The notes beneath the pieces were generated by a model, which had not been told where the DNA came from, did no database searches, and saw only the letters and a list, made by a program, of their open reading frames with translations. Below are positions 1 to 8,244 of a stretch of DNA of 48,117 bases, in pieces. Both the position numbers and the translations under genes were made by a program. Each line of letters starts with the position of its first letter. The first letter of the stretch is position 1. Origin of the DNA: Eubacterium sp. (lineage in GTDB: Bacteria > Bacillota > Clostridia > Oscillospirales > Acutalibacteraceae); assembly GCA_014465955.1 (NCBI GenBank), contig JACTVT010000014.1, forward strand, positions 1 through 48,117, given 5' to 3'.

Positions 1-55
1 TACTGATACATAATATAAATTTGGCGTGGTTATGACCACTTTATCGACAGTCCGA

Positions 56-80
56 CCGCACCATAGGGTGCGGTTTTTAT
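56..80 (+). terminator. Rho-independent terminator for a gene left of the window
   Basis: A 7-bp GC-rich stem (CCGCACC / GGTGCGG, loop ATAG) is followed directly by TTTTTATT on the plus strand. It fits an intrinsic terminator for a plus-strand gene lying outside the window. Confidence 0.7.
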
Positions 81-114
81 TACGGAAACATTATTCATAA
101 ATTGCCTGTTATTG

Positions 115-166
115 AATCCCTCCGTCTTTGCCTAACGGCAAATCCACCTCCCTTTAACAAGGGAGG
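115..166. repeat. Dispersed two-hairpin intergenic repeat, copy 1
   Basis: The segment starts with AATCCCTCCGTC, followed by two hairpins: TTTGCC/GGCAAA at 127-142 and CCTCCCTT/AAGGGAGG at 147-166. Both loops read TAAC. The 12-nt leader occurs again as its exact reverse complement at 28669-28680 beside other hairpins, which suggests a dispersed modular repeat. It lies just past the 3' end of the SLH-domain gene. No T tract makes it a clear terminator. Confidence 0.55.
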
Positions 167-178
167 CATTGTTGAATT

Positions 179-1384
179 TTACTCAAAATTACCGATATTG
201 CAGGTTTTGCCGAAGCCGTACAAAATTTTTGTTGCGTGAATACGCTGTGTTGCACCGAGCGGATTAATATAACCCTGCTGAGTACCTGTTATCATTCCGT
301 TGTAATTTGCCCACTGAAGCGGCTCTTTTGCCCAATTTGCCACACCGGGATAATAACACGTTACAAACCTATCGTTCAGCCATCTGTGTTCATAACCTTC
401 ATAATCAGGATACTGAGATAAATCCACTTTCAGATAATCATCATTTTTTATCATATTGTTTTCTTTTGCATATCTGAAAAGAAAAGTTGCTGTCTGCTGA
501 CGAGTTACGGCATCATACGGTTTAAAAGTTTTTTCCGTTGTAATTTTTTTATCAAGTGCCCAGCAGGCGGCGTCATAATAATAAACGCTTTTATCCTTTA
601 TATCAGTAAACGGCGATGTTTTATACGGATTAGCATTCTTGTAAGGCTCGCCAACCATTCTGTAAAGAATCGTTACAAACATTGCTCTTGTTATTGAATC
701 TTTAGGCGAAAACATATCTCTTACAGGCGGATTTGAACCTGTTATAAATTTATTATAAAGAGAAGTATAGGCAACATAACCCGAATAATCTTCATATTCT
801 GCTATATCCGTAAACGGAAGTTGTGATGCCGAAACAGTTTTCGGAGTATCATAATCTCCGAAAACAAAACCGCATTCAGTGCATTCACTATGTGTATGAC
901 CCTGTGAGGATGCAGTTGCAGGCGTAACCGTCTGCTTAATTTGATGACCGGCAGGAAGAATGCGGGAATCTTCAATACCGCAGCGGGTACAATTTCTTTT
1001 TGAAAGGCCGTCATTATGGCAGGTCGGTTCAGTCACAACTGTTTCTTTACTCCATCTATGATTACAGGTTTTTTCTTCATATTTAAAATTAACCGACCAC
1101 TTTTTACAAAATGCACAAGCCCACATTTCATAACCATAGGGAACGCCCTCATTATACTCAACCCATGTTATTTCTCCGCTTTCATATTTATGCGCCCAAT
1201 AGTCAGCAACAACAGCAACCTGATACTCACCTTCACTTTTTGTATTAAATCACCTGCCGCAGTTGCCTGTCGGATAATTATGATTACACGACGCCGCAAA
1301 AGCAGTTGAAACCGGAATTGTAATTATAAAAGTCATAACCAATAAGGCAGACAATATTTTCATAAATAATTTATTATTTTTCAT
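179..1384 (-). pseudogene. Secreted SLH-domain protein interrupted by an in-frame TGA
   Basis: The downstream open part (1126-179, 315 aa) has Cys-rich modules of the type C-H-W...PTC...C-x-x-C-G...LPAGH. These are followed by about three S-layer homology repeats, recognisable by FTDI and TRAMFVTILYRM-like segments, which normally bind the cell wall. Reading upstream in the same frame gives 43 further clean codons from an ATG at 1384, beginning MKNNKLFMKILSALLV and giving a good signal peptide ending AFAA. The halves are separated only by one TGA at 1252-1250. The whole frame would be 402 codons. The start is uncertain because a GGGTG sequence sits almost against the ATG. Other genes here, such as iolD, end in TGA, so recoding is unlikely. 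The probable reading is a recent nonsense mutation; a sequencing error is the alternative. Confidence 0.7.
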
Positions 1385-1398
1385 CACCCTTGAACATT

Positions 1399-1428
1399 AA
1401 ATCACCCGTCAATAATGACAGGTGATTT
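1399..1428 (-). terminator. Hairpin terminating the iol operon
   Basis: AAATCACC and GGTGATTT arms enclose a GTCA-ATAA-TGAC top with one mismatch, making a 12-bp stem between iolE and the SLH gene. A T-rich tail follows on both strands, stronger on the plus strand. Position supports a terminator for iolE transcripts. Confidence 0.55.
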
Positions 1429-1448
1429 TTATAATAATAAAATTTAAG

Positions 1449-2348
1449 TTACAGACCTGTATTTTCGGCAATATACTTTCTTGCCTTAACTGCGTATTCA
1501 AACGGATTTGCCTTGTCAGGGTCCTGCTCTGCCTCAACTACTACCCAGCCCTCATAACCGCTTTCGGCAAGAATGTCAAAAATCGGCTTGAAATCAACAT
1601 CACCGTCACCCGGTACGGTGAAAACGCCTGCACGCACTGCATCAAGGAAACTCATATGATTCGGAACAACCTGATTATTGTAAACATCAAGGCGAACGTC
1701 CTTAAGATGAACGTGTTTAACTCTATTGATATACTTTTTAAGAACAGGAACAGGGTCAATGCCTGCAAATGTAAGATGACCGCTGTCAAAAAGAAGATAA
1801 ACAAGATCAGGGTCTGTAAGTTCCATCAATTTGTCAATTTCTTCAACAGTCTGCACGCCTGTGCCCATATGATGATGAACCGTGAAATACATACCCTTTG
1901 ATTTAGCATATGCGCCCATTTCGTTAAAGCCTTTTGCAACGATTTCCCACTGTTCGTCGGTATAATAAGGCTTTTCGTCAAGGATTGACTTATCAAGGCA
2001 GCCCTGAATTGAATTGCCCTGCTCTGATGCGCCGATAACCTTTGCACCGAGAGCGTAAAGTTTGTCGCAATGAGCCTTGAATGCCTCAATCGTTTCTTCA
2101 TAAGGCTTTGAAGTTAAATAAGATGAGAACCACGCATTACAAATCTGAAGTCCTCTTATATCAAGATATTTCTTTAAAACAGCAGGGTCTGACGGATATT
2201 TGTTGCCAATTTCAGAGCCCTTAAAGCCTGCAAGTGCCATCTCGCTGATGCACTGCTCAAATGTATTTTCCGCACCAAGGTCGGGCATATCATCATTTGT
2301 CCAGCCGATTGGCGCAATAGCAAGTTTTACTTTATTTGAATCTAACAT
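1449..2348 (-). CDS. iolE: Inosose dehydratase IolE
   Basis: Probably dehydrates 2-keto-myo-inositol to 3D-trihydroxycyclohexane-1,2-dione, the second step of inositol breakdown, in the cytosol. The 299-aa protein begins with the family APIGW motif near residue 12. It has the TIM-barrel metal-site segments of the xylose-isomerase-like/AP-endonuclease-2 superfamily: HHHMGTGVQT, FDSGHL, HVHLKDVR and EAEQDP. Length matches the family (about 300). I chose ATG 2348 because AAAGGT lies about ten bases upstream and homologues begin near here; the longer frame to 2399 reads through a palindromic repeat. It is the last gene of the iolG-iolD-iolE operon, separated from iolD by 190 nt of repeats. Confidence 0.9.
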   Translation of the reverse strand: MLDSNKVKLAIAPIGWTNDDMPDLGAENTFEQCISEMALAGFKGSEIGNKYPSDPAVLKKYLDIRGLQICNAWFSSYLTSKPYEETIEAFKAHCDKLYALGAKVIGASEQGNSIQGCLDKSILDEKPYYTDEQWEIVAKGFNEMGAYAKSKGMYFTVHHHMGTGVQTVEEIDKLMELTDPDLVYLLFDSGHLTFAGIDPVPVLKKYINRVKHVHLKDVRLDVYNNQVVPNHMSFLDAVRAGVFTVPGDGDVDFKPIFDILAESGYEGWVVVEAEQDPDKANPFEYAVKARKYIAENTGL

Positions 2349-2383
2349 TGTTTTGTTACCTTTCAATATGGTTATGGTTTTGC

Positions 2384-2409
2384 GGGTCGATGAGGGCATC
2401 GACCCCTAC
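2384..2409 (-). repeat. Modular palindromic repeat, GTCGATG arm type
   Basis: A perfect 9-bp stem GGGTCGATG/CATCGACCC (2384-2405) with loop AGGG is followed by CTAC. Read on the minus strand it has the family form GTAGGG-stem-CCCG. It lies between iolD and iolE. Confidence 0.7.
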
Positions 2410-2423
2410 ATTTTTAATATTGC

Positions 2424-2446
2424 GGGCGAATAATATCCGCCCCTAC
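2424..2446 (-). repeat. Modular palindromic repeat, degenerate GCGGATA arm type
   Basis: GGGCG and CGCCC arms surround an AT-rich centre and are followed by CTAC. It is a worn version of the perfect unit at 14344-14366, 15 nt from the preceding unit. Confidence 0.6.
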
Positions 2447-2509
2447 GAAGAAATTCAATATAACGGCAGAGTGTTGACTCCTCTCCCTACAGAACTTTAT
2501 TATAACGTT

Positions 2510-2535
2510 GTAGGGTGCGGCGTCCCCGACGCACC
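2510..2535 (+). repeat. Modular palindromic repeat, GTGCG arm type
   Basis: GTAGGGTGCG and GACGCACC arms form a bulged GC-rich stem around CCCC. The GTAGGG end faces the opposite way from the two units to its left, so three units of mixed orientation fill the iolD-iolE gap. Confidence 0.6.
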
Positions 2536-2538
2536 GTA

Positions 2539-4392
2539 TCAGTAATCGAAGGTGTTTTTAATATGTGCCTGCATATCCTCATATGCTGCGGCTACGGTTT
2601 CACTTTTTGAAACCTCGGCAACGCCTACACGCCACCAGGATTCAAAGCCCGGAGTCATCGTTTTGGGTAGAACCTTAATATCAAACAAAACTGATTTTGT
2701 CTGCTTTTTAGCATCTGCAAGTGCCGCTCTGAGTTCATCCGAAGTTCTGATTGTGTAGCCCTTTGCGCCGTAGCCCTCGGCAATTTTAGCAAAGTCAACG
2801 CCGATTTCATCACCGTCGAGCATACCTGTAACAGGGTTTCTTGCACGGAAAACAGTGCCGAAAGTATCTGTGCCCTGATTGTTCTGAAGATTTTCGATAC
2901 AGCCCCAGCCCATATTATCAAAAAGGCACACATTTATTTTCAGATTTTCCTGCAAAGCAGTATAAAGTTCCGAATGACCCATAAGGAATGAACCGTCACC
3001 GCAGAAAGTATAAACCTCTGCATCGGGCTTTGCAAGTTTGGCACCAAGAGCGCCGTTTACTTCATAGCCCATATTGGAATAGCCGTATTCCATATGATAA
3101 GTGCCTCTGTTTTTCGGGCGAAACAATCTCTGCATATCACCCGGGAGTGAACCTGCCGAGCCGAGCGCAATATCCTCGTCTGCCATAAATTCATTGATTA
3201 TACCGAGAGCGAGAGTCTGATTAAGTCCGCCCTCAAGTTCCTTAGAATAATAATCGTCAACAATAGCGTCCCACTCTGCCTTTGCATCGGCAATTTCGGT
3301 TGTATAAGCAGTTTTATAACCGTCAAGACTGCCGATAAGAGCAGTAACCGCCTCTTTAGCGTCGGCAATAACTGCCTCTGCATCCATTTTGAACGCATCA
3401 AACGGGCAGATATTAATGCCGAGCACCTTTCTGTTTTCGTTAAACAGCCACTTTGATGAAGTTGTGAAATCCGAAAAACGAGTGCCTACACCGATAACAA
3501 GATCGGCATCTCTTGCAATAACATTTGCAGCCTTGCCGCCTGTTACGCCGATACCACCGAGGTTGAGCGGATTTTTCCAGTCGATAATGCCCTTGCCTGC
3601 CTGTGTTTCCGTAATCGGAATATTATACTTTTCTGCAAATTCAAGAAGTTCTTTTTCAGCACCGCTGTAACGCACACCGCCGCCGCATACGATAATCGGC
3701 TTCTTTGCATCTTTGATAAGAGAAACTGCCCTTTCAAGTTGAGATGCAGAAATCGGACGTCTGTCCATATGCCATACTCTTTTTGCAAGGAAATGTTCGG
3801 GATAATCATAAGCCTCACCCTCAACATCCTGCGGCATTGCAAGGCATACTGCGCCTGTATCGGCAGGGTCGGTAAGCACTCTCATCGCATTAAGGCAAGC
3901 AGTCATCAACTGCTCGGGGCGCACAATTCTGTCAAAATAATGGCAAACGCCCTTGAATGCATCTGTAACGGTTCTGCCGTAGCCGTCAAAAAACTCTGCC
4001 TGCTGTAAAACAGGGTCGGGCTGACGGCAGGCGAAAGTATCACCGGGAAGAACAAGCAGCGGAATTCTGTTTGCAGTTGCACAACCGCAGGCAGTTACCA
4101 TATTTGTTGCACCCGGTCCGATTGAAGAAACGCAGGGAATAATTGCTTTTCTGTCCATCTGCTTGGCATAAGCAACAGCGGCAAGAGCCATATTCTGCTC
4201 ATTTTTACCCTGATAAAATTTTAAATTATGACCGCCCTGTTCAAGTGCCTGACCGACACCGACTACACAGCCGTGACCGAAAATGCCGAAAATGCCCGAA
4301 ACGAACTTAGTTTCAACACCGTCACACTCTATGTACTGATTGTCAAGGAACTTAACAAGAGCCTGTGCCATTGTAAGTCTTTTTCTTTTCAT
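2539..4392 (-). CDS. iolD: Trihydroxycyclohexane-1,2-dione hydrolase IolD (ThDP-dependent)
   Basis: Opens the ring of 3D-trihydroxycyclohexane-1,2-dione to 5-deoxyglucuronate in inositol breakdown. The 617-aa protein has the acetolactate-synthase-like three-domain build. There is an N-terminal Pyr domain (GIFGIFGHGCVVGVGQAL near residues 35-55), a central Rossmann domain (IIVCGGGVRYSG), and a C-terminal PP domain with the thiamine-diphosphate/Mg motif GDGSFLMG...CLFDN. Length is close to the usual 620-640. ATG 4392 was chosen over the upstream ATG 4407 because GAGGG sits nine bases before it. The iolG stop lies 4 nt upstream, so translation is probably coupled. Confidence 0.92.
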   Translation of the reverse strand: MKRKRLTMAQALVKFLDNQYIECDGVETKFVSGIFGIFGHGCVVGVGQALEQGGHNLKFYQGKNEQNMALAAVAYAKQMDRKAIIPCVSSIGPGATNMVTACGCATANRIPLLVLPGDTFACRQPDPVLQQAEFFDGYGRTVTDAFKGVCHYFDRIVRPEQLMTACLNAMRVLTDPADTGAVCLAMPQDVEGEAYDYPEHFLAKRVWHMDRRPISASQLERAVSLIKDAKKPIIVCGGGVRYSGAEKELLEFAEKYNIPITETQAGKGIIDWKNPLNLGGIGVTGGKAANVIARDADLVIGVGTRFSDFTTSSKWLFNENRKVLGINICPFDAFKMDAEAVIADAKEAVTALIGSLDGYKTAYTTEIADAKAEWDAIVDDYYSKELEGGLNQTLALGIINEFMADEDIALGSAGSLPGDMQRLFRPKNRGTYHMEYGYSNMGYEVNGALGAKLAKPDAEVYTFCGDGSFLMGHSELYTALQENLKINVCLFDNMGWGCIENLQNNQGTDTFGTVFRARNPVTGMLDGDEIGVDFAKIAEGYGAKGYTIRTSDELRAALADAKKQTKSVLFDIKVLPKTMTPGFESWWRVGVAEVSKSETVAAAYEDMQAHIKNTFDY

Positions 4393-4396
4393 ATAA

Positions 4397-5410
4397 TCAA
4401 CCCTCAATTTCAGAAAGTTTTACAGGTCTGTGCTCTGCAACAGATTTCTTAGCAGCAAGACCTAAGCGGAGAGCCTCAAGTCCGTCATAAACAGTAGTCT
4501 GTGTTTCTTTATCGTTAAGAACACAATCGATAAACTGAGTCATCTCATCTGTGAATGACTGCATATATCTTTCAAGGAAGAAATAGAGAGGCTTATCTGA
4601 TGAATTGCCGTTTTCATTAATAAATGAAACGTTTGTAGGTGTATCATTTGCAGCAGATGCCTGACCCTTTGAGCCGAAAACTTCAAGTCTTTGGTCATAG
4701 CCATATGCTGCTCTGCGGCAGTTATCAATAACACCGATTGCACCGCTCTTGAATTTAAGAGCAACAAGTGCAGTATCAACATCGCCTGCCTCGCCGATTG
4801 CAGGGTCTACCATAACGGTTGCATTTGCATAAACCTCTTCAACCTCGCCGCCGATAAAACGAGCCATATCAAAATCATGCACTGTCATATCAAGGAAGAT
4901 ACCGCCCGAAACCTTAACGTAATCAATTGAAGGCGGTTCGGGGTCACGGCTTGTAATCTTGATAGTCTGAAGATTACCGATTTCACCCTTATTTGCAAGG
5001 TCTTTGATGTAAGCGAAGTTGTGGTCATATCTTCTGTTGAATCCAATCTGAAGTTTAACGCCTGCCTTATCAACAGCGTCAATAACTTTTTTGATTTTTG
5101 CAACAGTTAAATCAACAGGCTTTTCGCAGAAAATGTGCTTGCCTGCCTCTGCTGCCTCACAGGCAATATCAGCATGTGTATCTGTTGAAGAACAGATAAG
5201 AACAGCCTGAATTTCAGGATTATTTAAAATTTCGTGATAATCCTGATAATAGTTCGGAATACCGAGTTCTTCGGCAACTTTTTTTGCACCGTCCACATAA
5301 ATATCCGAAATTGCAACAATTTCAGCCTGCGGAATGTGATAAGTGATTGATTTTGCGTGTACCTGGCCGATGCGTCCTGCACCGATAATGCCAACCTTGA
5401 GTTTTTCCAT
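4397..5410 (-). CDS. iolG: Inositol 2-dehydrogenase IolG
   Basis: Oxidises myo-inositol (or a stereoisomer) to the 2-keto form with NAD+; first gene of the iol operon. The 337-aa Gfo/Idh/MocA-family protein has the Rossmann motif GAGRIGQVH at residues 8-16, the CEKPVDL segment with the family lysine, and DMTVHDFDMARF carrying the catalytic Asp/His pair. Length fits IolG (335-345). ATG 5410 was preferred to 5452 because AGAGGT lies just upstream and homologues begin with a basic stretch and VGIIGAG. The substrate isomer cannot be read from sequence, but the iolD and iolE neighbours make inositol very likely. Confidence 0.9.
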   Translation of the reverse strand: MEKLKVGIIGAGRIGQVHAKSITYHIPQAEIVAISDIYVDGAKKVAEELGIPNYYQDYHEILNNPEIQAVLICSSTDTHADIACEAAEAGKHIFCEKPVDLTVAKIKKVIDAVDKAGVKLQIGFNRRYDHNFAYIKDLANKGEIGNLQTIKITSRDPEPPSIDYVKVSGGIFLDMTVHDFDMARFIGGEVEEVYANATVMVDPAIGEAGDVDTALVALKFKSGAIGVIDNCRRAAYGYDQRLEVFGSKGQASAANDTPTNVSFINENGNSSDKPLYFFLERYMQSFTDEMTQFIDCVLNDKETQTTVYDGLEALRLGLAAKKSVAEHRPVKLSEIEG

Positions 5411-5464
5411 AGTATTACCTCTTAAAAATTTATTTTTTATGCGATTTCGCATTTTTTCAAGATA

Positions 5465-5493
5465 ATAATATCACACCTATTTGTGTATTGCAA
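5465..5493 (-). promoter_or_regulatory. Promoter of the iolG-iolD-iolE operon
   Basis: On the minus strand TTGCAA (-35) and TATTAT (-10) are spaced exactly 17 bp, predicting a start near 5458. A short inverted repeat, ATGCGA-TT-TCGCAT (5439-5452), lies in the leader just after that start and could be an operator. Confidence 0.5.
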
Positions 5494-5548
5494 TATAAGA
5501 AATCAAATAAAATTTGTAAAATATACATAATATTTTAACAGATAATTA

Positions 5549-5577
5549 TTGCATATGTGTTTAATAATAAGTATAAT
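5549..5577 (+). promoter_or_regulatory. Sigma-A-type promoter of the TSCPD gene
   Basis: TTGCAT and TATAAT are separated by 17 bp on the plus strand, about 58 nt before the TSCPD start codon. It probably drives the three-gene group to 9158. Confidence 0.6.
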
Positions 5578-5635
5578 ATAAATAATTGGATATTTAAAAC
5601 CATTATGTTGTATAAAGTATATAAAGAGGTATAAA

Positions 5636-5890
5636 ATGACATATACGTATAAAACAAGAGGCACCTGCTCCTCACAGATTAAAATTGACATTAATGATGA
5701 TAAAACAATCGAAAACGTTGAATTTCTCGGTGGATGCAACGGCAACCTTAAAGGAATCGGCGAATTGGTAAAGGGAATGACGATTGACGAGGTAATAGAC
5801 AGGCTTGACGGTATTAAATGCGGATTTAAGCAGACCTCCTGCCCGGACCAACTTGCAAAGGCATTAAAAGAAATTGAGGAAGAATTTTAA
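5636..5890 (+). CDS. TSCPD-domain small protein (TIGR03905-like)
   Basis: An 84-aa cytosolic protein starting MTYTYKTRGTCSS and ending in TSCPDQLAKALKEIEEEF. The TSCPD motif and four spaced cysteines (about C11, C34, C62, C69) match the small stand-alone TSCPD family of Clostridia. That family is related to the C-terminal region of some vitamin-B12-dependent ribonucleotide reductases. Four cysteines suggest metal or redox chemistry, but the role is not known. AGAGGT lies eight bases before ATG. It is 2 nt upstream of the GH36-like gene and probably co-transcribed, although no functional link is evident. Confidence 0.85.
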   Translation: MTYTYKTRGTCSSQIKIDINDDKTIENVEFLGGCNGNLKGIGELVKGMTIDEVIDRLDGIKCGFKQTSCPDQLAKALKEIEEEF

Positions 5891-5892
5891 AT

Positions 5893-8244
5893 ATGTATAA
5901 ACTTGAAAATGACAGACTTAAAAGAGAATTCAAAATTATTGAAGGTACTCTTTTCGCATCAAAAATTACAAATAAATATTCGGGGCTTGATTTCATACCT
6001 GACGGCAGCGGAAGCGAATTTCTTATCAAATTCAAAGACGGTGACGAATTTACTTCAAAAGGACTTCGTGTAACCGAAAGCATTGAAAAAGACGGCAGGC
6101 TGTTTTTCCGCTTTGCCGAAACAATGAACACCACCGTTACCCTGAATTACCGCCTCGGCAGAGATAAAAACACAATTGAAAAGCAGATTGCCATTACGCA
6201 GAGCGAACCCAAAACAATTGATTACATACTGCTTGAAAACATTGGCATAATCAATTCTTCTTCAAGTTTTTCAGTACCCGAAGGCGCATCTGAAATAGAT
6301 GATTACTACTCAAATCTGGGACAGCCGTTTTACATTGACAGCCTTTTCTTCGGCTGCGAATTTCCTGCATCGAAAAATGAAATTTTGCACGGCAGAGGTC
6401 AGATACAATATTTTGTAGGCAAAGATATAGGAGACAAACTCATTTGCCCTGCAACGATTATCGGTGCAGCAAAAGGATGCAGACTGATTGACCTGAAACA
6501 ATCTTTTTTTGAATACATCAACAAAATTGCCCTGCCCTCCCCTTATCGTGTGCAGTACAATACGTGGTATGACAAAATGCTCAATATTACCGAAGATAAT
6601 ATTGAAAAGGCATTTTATAAAGTTGAAAGCAAATTATCTTCATATAACGTTGAACCGCTTGACGGCTATGTTGTTGACGACGGCTGGAATGATTACAAAA
6701 GTTCTTTCTGGTCTTTTCACCCGAAAAAATTCCCGAATGGACTTATTTACACTTCCGATACGGTAAACAGGCTCGGCAGTAAATTCGGCTTATGGCTCGG
6801 TCCGAGAGGCGGATATAATTTCAACGCTCCGTTTGCTAAAAAAATGGAGAAAAAAGGATACGGCTATTTTAACGCACAGGCAAGAGATGTTTGCGTAGCA
6901 TCTTCTAAATATCTTGATAATCTTGAAGAATTTTTAGTCAGCACCACAATTGAAAACGACATTTCTTACTGGAAACTTGACGGTTTCTGCCAAATTCCCT
7001 GTGAAAATGACAAGCACGACCATTTAACAGGCGGCGCACACAATATGTATCTCGTTACAGAAATGTGGCACAGATGGATAAAGATTTTCAAATCGCTTCA
7101 CAATGCCCGTGCAAAAGAGGGCAAGCGTATGTGGATTAATATGACCTGCTATGTAAACCCGTCACCGTGGTGGCTTCAGTATGTAAATTCAATCTGGCTG
7201 CAAAACAGCGGCGATATCGGATTTGCCGAAAACTATGAAAAGGGCAAACAGTCTCAGGCAGATTCCGAAATCACCTACCGTGACGGAAGATATTACGATT
7301 TCTGGTTCAAGCGCTGTTTGCAGTTCCCTGCCGACAGAATTTATAATCACGAGCCGATTTACGGCGCAGAAGCGCATCTTGACTACACAGATGAAGAATT
7401 TGAAAAAGCATTTTTCTTTAATGCCTGCCGCGGCGCTGCGCTGAACGAACTTTACATCTCGCCGCATATGATGAACGAAGGTAAATGGCAAGCGCTTGCA
7501 AACTGCATAAACTGGCAGAAGGCAAACTACCATATTCTGAAAAATGCTATGTTTATCGGCGGAAATCCGACCGAAAACAATGTTTACTGCTATGCATCAT
7601 GGACAGAGAACGGCGAAGGCATTATCGCTCTCAGAAACCCCACTAACGAGGCCGCACCGCTTACGCTTACACTTAACAGACTTATGGGCTGCCCCGAAAC
7701 GCTTCATAATGTAAGGCGTTATAATGTTTTAAATAAAGCAGCAGCCGAAAGCAGTGATGTTTACAATTACAACGATAAAATCAATTTAACACTTGCACCG
7801 TTTGAAATTAAAATTATTCAGTTCGGCGAGGAAGACAGGCGTTTTGCTTACCCGCAAAAAGGCAATGATTTTACAATTACGTTTGAAACAAACGGCGCAG
7901 ACAGAGTTATCTGTGAAAATGATGATGTACTTGTATGCATAAAAAAAGGTTATGTTAATGTGACAATCGGCACGGTTTCGCTGAAATCACACAGCCTTGT
8001 TAATGCAGGAAATTATAAAATTACCATTGTGCGAGAAAAAAACAGAATGGTGAAAATTTATATCAACAACAAACTTGACTGCTCAGGCTATGACAAAAAA
8101 ACAAAGGCTGAAATCTCAACCAATCTTGCAAGTACGGCAGAAGGTTTTAAAATCATCAACAACGCAACGCCTTACAGCGAAATTATGCTGCCTGCAATAC
8201 TGAAAAAGAGCAGGTGGAAGAAAAAGAAAGAGGGTACCTTTTAA
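5893..8244 (+). CDS. GH36-like alpha-galactosidase family glycosidase, cytosolic
   Basis: A 783-aa protein without a signal peptide. Residues 1-200 form a beta-sandwich-like N-domain. The catalytic barrel shows NTWYD (223-227), VVDDGW (260-265), YWKLDGF with probable nucleophile D363, and WLQNSGDIGF with probable acid/base D441. These match the GH36/GH-D pattern used by alpha-galactosidases and raffinose-synthase-like enzymes. About residues 660-760 resemble a LamG/concanavalin-like beta-sandwich. The absence of a signal peptide implies cleavage of imported oligosaccharides. The stop codon shares its last A with the lepB ATG (TAATG), so the two are translationally coupled. Substrate is inferred; other alpha-glycosides are possible. 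Confidence 0.7.
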   Translation: MYKLENDRLKREFKIIEGTLFASKITNKYSGLDFIPDGSGSEFLIKFKDGDEFTSKGLRVTESIEKDGRLFFRFAETMNTTVTLNYRLGRDKNTIEKQIAITQSEPKTIDYILLENIGIINSSSSFSVPEGASEIDDYYSNLGQPFYIDSLFFGCEFPASKNEILHGRGQIQYFVGKDIGDKLICPATIIGAAKGCRLIDLKQSFFEYINKIALPSPYRVQYNTWYDKMLNITEDNIEKAFYKVESKLSSYNVEPLDGYVVDDGWNDYKSSFWSFHPKKFPNGLIYTSDTVNRLGSKFGLWLGPRGGYNFNAPFAKKMEKKGYGYFNAQARDVCVASSKYLDNLEEFLVSTTIENDISYWKLDGFCQIPCENDKHDHLTGGAHNMYLVTEMWHRWIKIFKSLHNARAKEGKRMWINMTCYVNPSPWWLQYVNSIWLQNSGDIGFAENYEKGKQSQADSEITYRDGRYYDFWFKRCLQFPADRIYNHEPIYGAEAHLDYTDEEFEKAFFFNACRGAALNELYISPHMMNEGKWQALANCINWQKANYHILKNAMFIGGNPTENNVYCYASWTENGEGIIALRNPTNEAAPLTLTLNRLMGCPETLHNVRRYNVLNKAAAESSDVYNYNDKINLTLAPFEIKIIQFGEEDRRFAYPQKGNDFTITFETNGADRVICENDDVLVCIKKGYVNVTIGTVSLKSHSLVNAGNYKITIVREKNRMVKIYINNKLDCSGYDKKTKAEISTNLASTAEGFKIINNATPYSEIMLPAILKKSRWKKKKEGTF

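Noticed and set aside
1250..1252. Selenocysteine or TGA recoding in the SLH gene
   Set aside because: No SECIS-like hairpin follows, and TGA is a normal stop for iolD and other genes here.
1422..1901. Long plus-strand ORF opposite iolE
   Set aside because: It is an antisense shadow of a well-recognised gene; similar shadows opposite iolD, nifJ, nadE and the pst genes were left out.
1449..5410. A complete inositol pathway
   Set aside because: Only iolG, iolD and iolE are present; no iolB, iolC, iolJ or transporter is in the window, so only a partial operon is claimed.
5503..5745. An 80-aa minus-strand hydrophobic ORF over the iolG/TSCPD gap
   Set aside because: It covers the promoter region and the start of the TSCPD gene, has no ribosome site and is AT-rich noise.
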